Virus record (IMG/VR): IMGVR_UViG_3300046009_006755
Span: 1 to 48,789 of that record
Length of the DNA: 48,789 nucleotides
Reading direction: 5' to 3' (one strand)
From: a virus
The position numbers and the translations under genes were made by a program. Below, piece after piece: positions 7,242 through 15,013 of the stretch. Numbering within the stretch: the first letter of the stretch is position 1; every line of letters begins with the position of its first letter. The notes under the pieces are model-generated. The model did not search any database and was not told the origin of the DNA. It was given only the letters and a program-made list of their open reading frames with translations.

Positions 7242-7546
7242 TTCCGCATCTCCTCGACCTTGAGCAGCACCCATCGCACGAGCGCCTCGCCTTCGGCGGA
7301 ACGCAGCACAGCGGCCAGGTGCTTCACGAGCTCATCGTCGAGGCTGCTTCCCGTGTTCGACGCCAGCCACTCGCAGGCTTCCGCGATGACGATGCCTTGC
7401 TTGTATGGGTCGGCCGACTGCACAAACCGCTGCGCGTAACTGATCAGCGGGGCATACCTCTGGATCAGTGCGAGTTGCTGCCAGATTGAAAGCCGCTCGC
7501 CGTAGCGTGCGTATTCTTCCGCGGTGCCTTCGTAGTTCGGCGTCAT
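7238..7546 (-). CDS. Hypothetical protein in lysis-like block
   Basis: A 102-residue, all-helical, soluble-looking protein (MTPNYEGTAEEYARYGERLS..., ending WVLLKVEEMRK). No motif recognised. Its ATG overlaps the upstream stop (ATGA) and its own stop overlaps the next GTG, so it is translated as part of the coupled series. It may be a cytosolic partner of the neighbouring membrane proteins. Confidence 0.65.
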   Translation of the reverse strand: MTPNYEGTAEEYARYGERLSIWQQLALIQRYAPLISYAQRFVQSADPYKQGIVIAEACEWLASNTGSSLDDELVKHLAAVLRSAEGEALVRWVLLKVEEMRK

Positions 7547-7806
7547 GGCTTGGGCCTCCTCTCTGTTGAGTCTGCCGGTTTGTCGCCGTTACTTGCAGCG
7601 GGCGGGCTTACCGCTCCATCTGCCCACGAATACGCGAGGTTGAACGCGGTGTGCGAGAGATCCACCGCGTCGCGGCGGTCGATCATCCACGGCAACTTGA
7701 ACCGCTCCTCGTCTTCGACGAACCCGTTAGCGTCGCAGCGGTACACGGTGATGTACCAGCGGCCGATGTCGATCAACACTTTGCCGCAGGGAAAGTCTTC
7801 TACCAT
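7543..7806 (-). CDS. Hypothetical protein
   Basis: An 87-residue protein (MVEDFPCGKVLIDIGRWYIT...) with a beta-rich first half (VLIDIGRWYITVYRCD) and a Pro/Asp/Ser-rich C-terminus. The start is set at 7806 because this ATG lies 4 bases before the stop of the upstream gene, in keeping with the short overlaps of its neighbours; the longer reading upstream has a low-complexity Arg/Pro composition typical of a shadow frame. No family recognised. Confidence 0.6.
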   Translation of the reverse strand: MVEDFPCGKVLIDIGRWYITVYRCDANGFVEDEERFKLPWMIDRRDAVDLSHTAFNLAYSWADGAVSPPAASNGDKPADSTERRPKP

Positions 7807-8201
7807 CGCGTGTCGCGATTGAGGTCGTCGAAGAACTCTCGCGCCTCCTCGGGCACCTCGATCTCTTGAATCGTGAACATCGTCGGCTTCGTCACTTGGC
7901 GTTCTGAACGCGTGCGTTCGTCCCAAGTGATCTGCACGCACGTCACGCGGGCCGCGACGGCGGGGGCGAGTGCGAGGCTTGCTTCGCTGGCGGCGATCTC
8001 TTCCGGCGTCGGTGGCGCGGCTCGCTCGGGGCGGTGCCGCAGCCGGCGGTCGTGGCGGGGGGCGAGCGGCACGACCGACTTCAAACGGATCAACTGATCC
8101 TTCGTGATCGTCCAGTGCGTGCAGATAGCGTGCATGGAACTGTGAGAGTTCCACTGCAGCACGAGCGAGGTGAAGTCAATCGTGGCTGTCGAGCCGGCCA
8201 T
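7800..8201 (-). CDS. Hypothetical protein
   Basis: A 133-residue protein. It starts with a beta-like stretch (STATIDFTSLVLQWN), has a basic centre (PRHDRRLRHRPERAAPP), and ends in an acidic segment (EVPEEAREFFDDL). No known motif. The ATG has GAGGTGAAGG just upstream and overlaps the 3' end of the glycosyltransferase gene by 26 bases, so it is co-expressed with the glycan cassette and the lysis-like block. Function unknown. Confidence 0.6.
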   Translation of the reverse strand: MAGSTATIDFTSLVLQWNSHSSMHAICTHWTITKDQLIRLKSVVPLAPRHDRRLRHRPERAAPPTPEEIAASEASLALAPAVAARVTCVQITWDERTRSERQVTKPTMFTIQEIEVPEEAREFFDDLNRDTRW

Positions 8202-9057
8202 CCTTCACCTCTTGAGGCACCCAAAACGAAACGCATCGGCTCGACGGGTTCAACCCGAAACGCCCGCCGTGTGCCGCGATGCTGCGGTGGAACGTCACGT
8301 GCTCGCAGTCCTCGCCGCTGTACCGCCCCTGGAGGAACCGCTCGCCACGGTAGACAGCCAACTGCCCGAACGCGGAGCGGAACTCCACGGGCGGCGAGCC
8401 GACCGACGGATGCCAGAGATGGAACCACGACTGATCGCGACGCTGCCAGTGATTCAGTCGAGCGGCGAAGGCGTCATAGTGGATCGGCCCCATTCCAGAG
8501 AGTTGGGCAACCTCCGCCCACGAGTAAGACGCGAGCCCGTACCACGAGCGGTACAGTTCAAGCCACGCGATGCTACTCGCCACACCGTCAACGCTCCACC
8601 CGCCCCAGGCGTCGGTGTCGAACACGATCACGTAGTCGGGCTTCTCGCCGTGCCGAACAAACTCTTGGCACGCGGCGCGGTACTCCGCAAGCGCGATCGT
8701 TCGCACCGGCTCGATCGTCCCGTTCAAGTGCGGGCGGCCGTTGATGTTCAGCGACACTTGCCGCCGCTCGCCGTCAGCCCACACCGAGAGCACGTCCTTC
8801 GTCTCGTCGATCGAATCGTTCTCATAGATGAACGCCGACCACTCGCGAAACATCGCGCCCGTCTCTTCGACGAGCCGGAGCGTCTGCGGCAGGAACGGCA
8901 TCGCGTTCCGGCAGATGGCAACCAAGGCGACCGTGGCATCCGCCGCGGCGTGCCTCCCGTACTTCACGTCGCGCACGTAGTCGAGAGCGAACTCCGCGTC
9001 GGGCGGCAGGAACGCGTCGGCTTGGTGGGCGGCGACTTCGTCACGCGTGATCTGCAT
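8176..9057 (-). CDS. Glycosyltransferase, GT-A type
   Basis: A 293-residue protein. A Rossmann-like strand and loop (ATVALVAICRNAMPFLPQT) leads to WSAFIYENDSIDETKDVL and then VIVFDTDAWGGWS, a DxD metal-binding motif typical of GT-A nucleotide-sugar transferases. The C-terminal half has conserved acidic and aromatic residues (SGEDCEHVTFHRSIAAHGG). The pattern is like GT2/GT69-type polysaccharide transferases. Sugar donor and acceptor are unknown. It lacks membrane segments. It is the last gene of the seven-gene glycan cassette and has a good GGAGAG ribosome site. Confidence 0.8.
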   Translation of the reverse strand: MQITRDEVAAHQADAFLPPDAEFALDYVRDVKYGRHAAADATVALVAICRNAMPFLPQTLRLVEETGAMFREWSAFIYENDSIDETKDVLSVWADGERRQVSLNINGRPHLNGTIEPVRTIALAEYRAACQEFVRHGEKPDYVIVFDTDAWGGWSVDGVASSIAWLELYRSWYGLASYSWAEVAQLSGMGPIHYDAFAARLNHWQRRDQSWFHLWHPSVGSPPVEFRSAFGQLAVYRGERFLQGRYSGEDCEHVTFHRSIAAHGGRFGLNPSSRCVSFWVPQEVKDGRLDSHD

Positions 9058-9754
9058 GATCGTCTCTCCGCGTCTCCACCCACGCGAGCGGCGGATCGCC
9101 GTCGAGATCGTCCGCAGTCACCGCCACGCGATGATGCTCGGTATGCCACTCCGCACTCGGCACATGCGTGCCTTTCTCGGCACCGATGTTTTGGATTCGC
9201 GAGACGGTGGGAAACGCCTCGTACCGCCCGGCCCGTAGAGCGTGATTGACGATCACATCCCACGAGGTCGCATCGTCACGAGCCCACCCGTGGGCGAGGC
9301 CCAGCCACCGATCCCGCCACGTGCCCCAGCCCCACGGCGTGAACCACCGTCGCAGCCCGCACTCGCCGGTGCGACCGTTGCTGATCTTCTGGTAGCCGCT
9401 CACGTTCATCACGGCGGGATCGTCGCGGTATCGCTCGCGTGCCCAGGCGAACCACCGCAGGCAGTCGCGTGTCGGAACGCAATCATCCTCGAAGTGAAGA
9501 TGAAACTCGCTGCCCATCTGCTCGAAGCCGAACGCGAACGCCGACCGGATCGCCTGGTTGCATCCCACCCGGCGATCAAACGTCGCCGACTCGCAGCCGT
9601 ACCGGGCAGCCAGCCCAGCGGAGCGGGTCGCGTGCTCCGACGGGTCGATCAGCACGACCACGCGGCAGGCTTCGATGCCGATGCACGACCGCAAAGCGGC
9701 GAGCGTCTGCTCGAGATACTCGGGGCGGTTGTAGGCGGAGACGGTGATGTTCAA
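9041..9754 (-). CDS. Family-2-like glycosyltransferase
   Basis: About 237 residues. It opens with LNITVSAYNRPEYLEQTL (typical GT2 start), then VVVLIDPSE and LHFEDDCVPTRD, where EDD is the donor-binding acidic motif, and FTPWGWGTWRDRW, a signature common in GT-A transferases that act on surface glycans. The start is uncertain: a TTG at 9754 gives a 4-base TTGA overlap like its neighbours, while the longer reading to ATG 9814 overlaps the epimerase gene and has shadow-like composition. Acceptor unknown. Confidence 0.82.
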   Translation of the reverse strand: MNITVSAYNRPEYLEQTLAALRSCIGIEACRVVVLIDPSEHATRSAGLAARYGCESATFDRRVGCNQAIRSAFAFGFEQMGSEFHLHFEDDCVPTRDCLRWFAWARERYRDDPAVMNVSGYQKISNGRTGECGLRRWFTPWGWGTWRDRWLGLAHGWARDDATSWDVIVNHALRAGRYEAFPTVSRIQNIGAEKGTHVPSAEWHTEHHRVAVTADDLDGDPPLAWVETRRDDHADHA

Positions 9755-10287
9755 GCGAGCGGATTCCAAGCGGCGTCTTTCGCCGACGTGATCACCGCGG
9801 GCACCGCGGGCCACACCACTCCTATAGCGGGATCGTCAAACCGTGCGCCGGTCTCCGACTCGGGGTGATGCCCGGCGAACGCCACCGAGTAACTGCACCG
9901 CGAGGTCGGGGAGAGCGTCAGCATCCCGTGCGCGAAGCCTCGCGGAACGAACAGGAGATTCCGCCGCTCGTGCGAGAGCGTCACGCCGACCCACTGCCGG
10001 AACGTGGGCGAGTCGGGCCGCACGTCCACCGCCACGTCGAACACCTCGCCGTAGTGGCACGCCACGAGCTTCGCCTGCTCGTGCGGTGCCCTTTGCCAGT
10101 GCAAGCCACGCAGCACGCCACACGAACTCTCCACGAACTTGGTCGAGATCCACGCCCCGGGCAGCCCGGCGTTGGCGAACTGCCACGTGTGCCACGCTTC
10201 GCCGATCCACCCGCGTTCGTCAACGTGCGGCTCGATCACCACCTCGATGACTTCGGGAAGCCTCGTCGGTCGGAAGTCGATCTTCAT
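9751..10287 (-). CDS. rmlC: dTDP-4-dehydrorhamnose 3,5-epimerase-like protein
   Basis: A 178-residue cupin enzyme of the RmlC family, which epimerises C3 and C5 of a dTDP-4-keto-6-deoxy sugar in rhamnose and related pathways. Visible family features: DERGWIGEAWH, GVLRGLHWQ with the catalytic-base histidine, VFDVAVDVRPDSPTF, FVPRGFAHGML, and the closing FDDPAIGVVWP. Length matches the family (about 180). The ATG overlaps the previous stop (ATGA). No RmlA or RmlB homologue is in the window, so the keto-sugar substrate would have to come from the host, or the enzyme acts on another dTDP/GDP sugar. Confidence 0.9.
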   Translation of the reverse strand: MKIDFRPTRLPEVIEVVIEPHVDERGWIGEAWHTWQFANAGLPGAWISTKFVESSCGVLRGLHWQRAPHEQAKLVACHYGEVFDVAVDVRPDSPTFRQWVGVTLSHERRNLLFVPRGFAHGMLTLSPTSRCSYSVAFAGHHPESETGARFDDPAIGVVWPAVPAVITSAKDAAWNPLA

Positions 10288-11669
10288 GCCGTGGGAAAGT
10301 TGGTCGGGGCTCCGGTCGCGCCAGAGTATTCGTGGTACTTCGGGCGGTAGTTCTCGCCCAGCCAGCCAACCGTTTGCTGAAGGATGCCGTCGTGGGCGGG
10401 AGACCCGTCATAGAGTTCAAAGTTTTCGAGCGTGTCCCGGTGCCCGGCGGCGACGAGTTCCTCCCAGAGTTCGGTCCCGGGGAACGGAATGCAGTCGCTG
10501 ATCTGCCAGTGAACGCGGTTGCCGTGCTCCGCCCCCAGCCGCTCGAGCCCCTGGAGCAACTCTTGATCTCGCTGCCACGATCCGGGCTTCTCGCCCGGGA
10601 GGTTTCTCATGGTCGTGAAATGAAACTCCATCCCCGAGTATCGCGTCACGAGATACTTCAGATTCTCGTATGCGACCTGAACGTCGAGCGATTTCTTGAC
10701 GTTGTCGGCGAGCGTCTGATCGAACGTCTCCACCCCGAACCGCATGCCCACGCAACCGGCATCGACCATGCGGTCATAGAGTTCTGGCTTGCTCGTGTCG
10801 ATCCGGCCCATCATCGTCCACGGCAGCGACAGATCCTTGAGCCCGGCGAGGATCTTCTCGATCCTGCTCTTGCCTAGGTTCCACGTGTCATCGTCGAAGA
10901 AGATGCTCTTCATCTCATCGCCGAGCCACGCCTTCGCCTGGCGGAGTTCATCGACAACGGCATCGGCGGAGCGGGCGCGGTACTTGCCCGCGTTCATGAC
11001 GTTCGGCCATTGGCAATACGAACACTTGAACGGGCAGCCGCGCGAGGTCATCACCGTGAGTTGAACCTTCTCGGTCGGCATCGAGGGATCGTAGTAGTTG
11101 GCGAGCATCTCCGCCGGCGGTCGCCATGGGATGAAGTTCCGCCCGTCGGGGAGCGTGTCGATGTTCTCCAAGTGCTCAAAGCGGTAGATCGGCTTCGCCT
11201 GGTCGCCACGCCGGCAGATGTCAAGGACAGGAATGTCCGGTTCCCCGATCACGCAATGATCGACGTGAGGCTGCTCGATCCACCGCTCGGCATACGCTTT
11301 CATGTGCGGCCCGGTGTAGACGTTGCGGCAGTTGAAACTCTCCTTCGCCCACTTCGCGATCCCGTCGATGATGCCGACCGTCGGCGTCGCCACGTCATAG
11401 ACCACCACGTCGGGCTTGAACGAAGCGAACGCCATACGGGTGAAGTCGAGGCTCCAGTGCCGTTGCGCGACGCCGTCATAGAACGCGCAGTCGATCCCGT
11501 GGTGGGCGGCGTAGGTCATCGCCCAACTGAGCCAGAACGGAAACGGGGCGTAGCCTGAGAAGTGCGGCCCGGGATTCGTCCAGGGCCACCGGCTGCCGGC
11601 GTTCGGCCCGGTGTAGATCTCGCCGTGCTTCCACCGGATGAAGGGAATGTTCGCGAATAAGACCTTCAC
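10284..11669 (-). CDS. Cobalamin-type radical SAM enzyme
   Basis: A 461-residue protein with an N-terminal B12-binding-like Rossmann region (VLFANIPF..., VVVYDVATPTVGIIDGIA) and a radical SAM core with SRGCPFKCSYC, the CxxxCxxC 4Fe-4S site, then IFFDDDTWNLG and MRFGVETFDQT. The classical DxHxxG base-off cobalamin motif is not visible, so cobalamin use is uncertain. Such enzymes do methylations, ring rearrangements and other radical chemistry in natural-product and lipid or sugar pathways. A GTG at 11669 gives a 4-base overlap with the upstream stop and is preferred to the in-frame ATG at 11687. Its substrate is probably a sugar or glycolipid, by context. Confidence 0.88.
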   Translation of the reverse strand: MKVLFANIPFIRWKHGEIYTGPNAGSRWPWTNPGPHFSGYAPFPFWLSWAMTYAAHHGIDCAFYDGVAQRHWSLDFTRMAFASFKPDVVVYDVATPTVGIIDGIAKWAKESFNCRNVYTGPHMKAYAERWIEQPHVDHCVIGEPDIPVLDICRRGDQAKPIYRFEHLENIDTLPDGRNFIPWRPPAEMLANYYDPSMPTEKVQLTVMTSRGCPFKCSYCQWPNVMNAGKYRARSADAVVDELRQAKAWLGDEMKSIFFDDDTWNLGKSRIEKILAGLKDLSLPWTMMGRIDTSKPELYDRMVDAGCVGMRFGVETFDQTLADNVKKSLDVQVAYENLKYLVTRYSGMEFHFTTMRNLPGEKPGSWQRDQELLQGLERLGAEHGNRVHWQISDCIPFPGTELWEELVAAGHRDTLENFELYDGSPAHDGILQQTVGWLGENYRPKYHEYSGATGAPTNFPTA

Positions 11670-12550
11670 AGTTTTGTCTCCAGCCAATCCACGAGGGCGG
11701 TCATGCGGTGGGCGAACGTGTGCCGTTCGAGTACGAGCCGCCGGCCCGCTTCGCGGAACGGTTGCGTCTCGTGCGGATGCTTCAAGAAATGTCCTACCAC
11801 CCGCCGCAACTCCTCGCCGCCGTCAGTGAACGCGAGGCATCCGGCGAACTCGGCTTCCAACTGCGGCGACCAATCGCTCACCATGAAGCCACCGCAGGCG
11901 AGGGCGCAGAAGATCCGGTAGTTGAACGAGCCGTACTCGAGGTGCTCGCGGAGGTGAGAATTCAAGCAGACGCCGGCGGCCGAGTACGCTGCCGCCTCCG
12001 CTTCGACCGAGCACTTCCCGCGACACACCGGATCGTTCCACGCCGCCGGATTGCCGAACACGACGAGCCCCTGGTCGCGGCAGGCGAGGATTTGCCGCTC
12101 GGTGGTCTCGCGGTCGCGGATGTTGTTCCCCACGAACACGACCGGAAGCGGTGCCGCGTTCTCACGTGGATAGAACACCTCGGGATCGACGGCGAACTGC
12201 AGCACGAGCCCGTCGCCGCACCGATCCCGCAGCCCCGGCGAAGGAAACACGAACGCGTCGAAATGCGGGCGAGCCCGGGCGAACATCTCGACCGTGCCCG
12301 GCCACTCCGGTTGTGGGAAGACGTTCTGGAGGTAGAGCACTTGAAGCCCTGTCGTGCCCTTGGCAAACGGCGTGAATGAAACGCAGGCGTCGGCGGGCTC
12401 GAGCCCGTTGAGCTCGGCACGCTCCACGCGGGCGTCGCGGGCGAGGTACTTCACCCAGGCCCGGGCGACCATCTCGTCGCCCTGCACGTTCGCTCCGTTG
12501 TCCTCGGTCGAGATCGACGAGACCGAAGGCACGAGCACGTTGATCTTCAT
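11666..12550 (-). CDS. Glycosyltransferase with CgeB-like C-terminal domain
   Basis: A 294-residue protein starting MKINVLVPSVSSISTEDNG. The middle has FVFPSPGLRDRC and VVFVGNNIRDRETTERQ; the end has the pattern CLNSHLREHLEYGSFNYRIFCALACGGFMVSDWSP, which is typical of glycos_transf_1_2/CgeB domains in GT-B enzymes (nucleotide-sugar-binding half). Enzymes of this kind add single sugars to surface glycans, spore coats or natural products. The ATG overlaps the RmlD-like gene's stop (ATGA). The reading frame extends far upstream but overlaps the neighbour and is rejected as shadow. Confidence 0.8.
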   Translation of the reverse strand: MKINVLVPSVSSISTEDNGANVQGDEMVARAWVKYLARDARVERAELNGLEPADACVSFTPFAKGTTGLQVLYLQNVFPQPEWPGTVEMFARARPHFDAFVFPSPGLRDRCGDGLVLQFAVDPEVFYPRENAAPLPVVFVGNNIRDRETTERQILACRDQGLVVFGNPAAWNDPVCRGKCSVEAEAAAYSAAGVCLNSHLREHLEYGSFNYRIFCALACGGFMVSDWSPQLEAEFAGCLAFTDGGEELRRVVGHFLKHPHETQPFREAGRRLVLERHTFAHRMTALVDWLETKL

Positions 12551-13248
12551 GCCGTCACCAGCGACAGGTCGCGCGGCACGAGCGGGTTGTCGCACCGCCC
12601 CGGAACCACGAGGTCGGGATCGAGCCCGCGAAGCACGGCGATCGTGCGGAAGAGATCGAAGCGGTTCACACGCCGCCCGCCGGCCACGTGGATGATTCCC
12701 CGGCGACCCTCGCCCACGGCGTCGAGAATGCCCGCAGCAAGGGTGTCCACCGGGGTTGGGGTATTGAACCGATCCTCCCACGCCTCGACCGTCTGGCCGC
12801 GTGCCAGGCGGTCCACGAGCCACGCGATCCACGGGCAGCCTTCGGCGATCACGTGAGCGGTGCGGACGATCAGCACCGTCGGGCAGGCGGCGAGCACGGC
12901 ATCCTCGCCTCGAACCTTGCTCACGCCGTAGGCGGTCTTCGGATTCGGGGCTTCGTTGGCGGCGTACCCGCCCCGGCTGCCGTCGAACACGTAGTCGGTG
13001 GAGACGTACACGAACACCCCGCCGGCCCGGCGGGCGACCTTCGCCGCCGCCCGCATGTTCCGGCACGCTGCCATCGCGGGATCAGACTCGCACGCACCGA
13101 TCGCCTTCGTGCCGCTGGCCCACACGACGAGCGACGCGTACTCAATCGCCGGAGAGACTGCCGCCTCTTCGGCGCTGATCGGCTGCCCCGGAAACTCCAT
13201 CGCGGCATGGAGCGACCGCCCGACGAAGCCGCGACCCACGACGATCAT
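12547..13248 (-). CDS. RmlD-like NAD(P)-dependent sugar reductase/epimerase
   Basis: A 233-residue short-chain dehydrogenase of the extended type. The start MIVVGRGFVGRSL holds the Gly-rich nucleotide-binding turn; VYVSTDYVFDG and TAYGVSKVRGED carry the Ser/Thr and YxxxK catalytic residues. PTVLIVRTAHVI follows. The set matches dTDP-4-dehydrorhamnose reductase (RmlD), which reduces the RmlC product, but the protein is about 60 residues shorter than usual RmlD and the glycine motif is GRGFVG rather than GxxGxxG, so another NDP-sugar reductase is possible. Four-base overlap at both ends. Confidence 0.82.
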   Translation of the reverse strand: MIVVGRGFVGRSLHAAMEFPGQPISAEEAAVSPAIEYASLVVWASGTKAIGACESDPAMAACRNMRAAAKVARRAGGVFVYVSTDYVFDGSRGGYAANEAPNPKTAYGVSKVRGEDAVLAACPTVLIVRTAHVIAEGCPWIAWLVDRLARGQTVEAWEDRFNTPTPVDTLAAGILDAVGEGRRGIIHVAGGRRVNRFDLFRTIAVLRGLDPDLVVPGRCDNPLVPRDLSLVTA

Positions 13249-13871
13249 CGCCGCACCCAGATCGAGGCACCGTTGCGGATCGCGTCGTTCTCCCACACGA
13301 GCCGCCACTCGCGATCGGCGGCGAGCTCGGCGTGAGCCCGGCTGCACTTGTACGCGTGATGCACGTCATCAAGCATGAGGCACTTCGCGTGTGGCTTCGC
13401 GAGCCGGTAGTCATCGAAGCCGGCGAACTCGCAGCCATCGACAAGCACCACGTCGAACGTCTCGCCTTCGAGGCATTCGAGGAATCCGACTTTCACATCC
13501 GCGAGAAACGCCTGCGTCTCATCCCACCACTTTTGCACCAACTCGCGCGGGTAGCGGAGGTGATTGTGCGGCGAGTCCCAAATCTCTTCGAACGTCTGCG
13601 GCGTGAGCGAAGCCCGCGTGATCGACGAGCCGAACACCGGCTTGATCCACGGGTAGTCGCGCACGTTCTCCACGAGTTGCACGTACCGCGTGGCGTTCGC
13701 CTCCAGGGCGACGATCAGCGGGTCTTGCGCGTGTGCAAGAGCCTTGATCAAGACACTGGTCGAACCCGTGCCATCCCACGCGCCGATCTCGAGCACCGTC
13801 TCGAAGCCGTGCTCGCGGATCGCCTGAATGATGGCGCGACCGAACGAATCGTCGGCGGTGATTTCGGGCAT
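13245..13871 (-). CDS. SAM-dependent methyltransferase
   Basis: A 208-residue class I methyltransferase. Motif I is TVLEIGAWDGTGSTSVL; the acidic residue after strand 2 is in IVALEANATR; DVVLVDGCEF and CLMLDDVHHAYKC correspond to later strands. The arrangement resembles small-molecule or sugar methyltransferases (Methyltransf_24 or FkbM-like) rather than DNA enzymes. Start ATG 13871 overlaps the RusA stop by one base (TGATG); TTG at 13874 is an alternative. It leads the glycan cassette, so methylation of a sugar is the likely job. Confidence 0.8.
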   Translation of the reverse strand: MPEITADDSFGRAIIQAIREHGFETVLEIGAWDGTGSTSVLIKALAHAQDPLIVALEANATRYVQLVENVRDYPWIKPVFGSSITRASLTPQTFEEIWDSPHNHLRYPRELVQKWWDETQAFLADVKVGFLECLEGETFDVVLVDGCEFAGFDDYRLAKPHAKCLMLDDVHHAYKCSRAHAELAADREWRLVWENDAIRNGASIWVRR

Positions 13872-14278
13872 CAACTGATGCGGATCGTAGTCCGTCCCTC
13901 CGTTCCGAAACTCTTCTCGACGATCACCTTCCCGACTTGGGTGTCATCCACCCACGCCACGCCGTTCAGCGAATCTTCGATTCCCTTGAGCACGTTCGAG
14001 CAATCGGCCCGCGGGAGCTTCGGGGCGTCGGGCTTCAGCCCTGCTTTGCGGTAGTGGCTCTTCGGGCGGGCGAACACGAGATCGACGATCAGCGTGATCG
14101 GCACCGCGTCGCTGGGCTCCGCCCCCGCGGCCCGGGCGGCAGCCGCAACCGCCGCCCGGTACGCGTGGATCGGATGATCACCCGGCGTGTACGCCCGGCC
14201 GAAGCCACCGCGAGTGGAGATCCTCGCGCGGGGCTGCGGCACCGGGTCGCCTTCGACGGTGAAGGTGACGGTCTTCAT
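13871..14278 (-). CDS. rusA: RusA-type Holliday-junction resolvase
   Basis: A 135-residue protein of the RusA family, which cuts four-way DNA junctions during phage recombination and packaging. Family signs: VEGDPVPQPRARI near the start, a basic central segment, RADCSNVLKGIEDSLNGV, and WVDDTQVGKVIVEK. In the usual DxDN motif the second aspartate is serine here (DCSN), while the distal DD is kept, so activity should not be assumed. Length is normal (about 120-140). It has a start at 14278 and overlaps the next gene by one base. Confidence 0.85.
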   Translation of the reverse strand: MKTVTFTVEGDPVPQPRARISTRGGFGRAYTPGDHPIHAYRAAVAAAARAAGAEPSDAVPITLIVDLVFARPKSHYRKAGLKPDAPKLPRADCSNVLKGIEDSLNGVAWVDDTQVGKVIVEKSFGTEGRTTIRIS

Positions 14279-14280
14279 GA

Positions 14281-14574
14281 CTAGCGGTAGCGAATCACCG
14301 CGTACCAGCGACGCGTGATCGGCGAGTAGGCGACGCCTTCCTCGACGATCGTTCGCTTCCCGAAGAAGCAGCAGTTCCTTCTCGCCGCCTCGGGCGTGCT
14401 GCCCGTGCCGATCCCTTCTGTCTGCCCGCACTGCGAATGCACGAGCGTGCCGCGGCGAGCGATGATCGTCGCGTGCTCCTGGGCAGAGATCACGGCGGGG
14501 CCACGAACGATCACCGTCTGAGCCTGGGCGGCCAGCGGCAGAAACAACACGACGAGCGCAAAGACAAACTTCAT
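14281..14574 (-). CDS. Small exported cysteine-containing protein
   Basis: A 97-residue protein with a clean signal peptide (MKFVFALVVLFLPLAAQAQ, cleavage after AQA) and a mature part with SQCGQTEGIGTGSTPEAAR and RNCCFFGKR, followed by aromatic SPITRRWYAVIRY. I recall similar small exported proteins from Planctomycetes, function unknown. The second ATG (14574) is preferred because AGGAG lies 8 bases upstream, whereas the first ATG is only 2 bases from it. It could act in the periplasm on the host during lysogeny. Confidence 0.75.
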   Translation of the reverse strand: MKFVFALVVLFLPLAAQAQTVIVRGPAVISAQEHATIIARRGTLVHSQCGQTEGIGTGSTPEAARRNCCFFGKRTIVEEGVAYSPITRRWYAVIRYR

Positions 14575-14576
14575 AG

Positions 14577-14987
14577 TCATCTCTCCTGGGGTGCTTCGGA
14601 CCAATCTCCATATCGGTCCCTTCGGAACAGCCGCGTCTCGGAGAACCCGAGATCCCGAGCCAACGAAACGCACTCGGGAGAAAACACGGCGAGCGGTTGA
14701 TCGCGGCGGAGGTAGCCGCCGGCGAGAAGCACGAGCGAAGCGATCCGGCACAGCCCGCGCCGCCGCCACTCCTCGTGCGTGAATCCTTCGAGCGTCTGCA
14801 GCCCGCGCCACTGGTGCGAACACACCCAGGCGACCGGCTGCTCTTCGTAGACCACGACCATCGGCGTGAGCGACTTCGCCGCCTGGAGCTCCTGCTGGAA
14901 CTCCGAGCGATCGCGGCAGAGGTGGGCCGCGATGTAGGCGGCGTCCTCGGGCTCCAAGCCCATCGGCGTGTCGGTCGAGATGATCAT
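14577..14987 (-). CDS. GNAT-like acetyltransferase
   Basis: A 136-residue protein with GNAT features: PMVVVYEEQPVAWVCSH (strands 3-4), then FTHEEWRRRGLCRIASLVLL, equivalent to the acetyl-CoA-binding motif A (R/QxxGxG/A), and VFSPECVSLARDLGFSETR, the C-terminal half typical of the fold. GNAT enzymes move acetyl groups from acetyl-CoA to amines on proteins, peptides or sugars. Start 14987 (MIISTDTPMGLE) lacks a clear Shine-Dalgarno. It lies between the exported protease and the small exported protein. Confidence 0.7.
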   Translation of the reverse strand: MIISTDTPMGLEPEDAAYIAAHLCRDRSEFQQELQAAKSLTPMVVVYEEQPVAWVCSHQWRGLQTLEGFTHEEWRRRGLCRIASLVLLAGGYLRRDQPLAVFSPECVSLARDLGFSETRLFRRDRYGDWSEAPQER

Positions 14988-15013
14988 GCCGGCGAGTGTG
15001 CCGGGCTTGTCAA

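Noticed and set aside
8170-9249. A 359-codon plus-strand open frame opposite the glycosyltransferases
   Set aside because: Antisense of two identified enzymes, Arg/His-rich composition, no start signal.
12551-13066. Longer N-terminal reading of the CgeB-like glycosyltransferase
   Set aside because: It would overlap the RmlD-like gene over 500 bases in another frame with low-complexity Arg/Gly sequence; the ATGA start at 12550 fits the operon.
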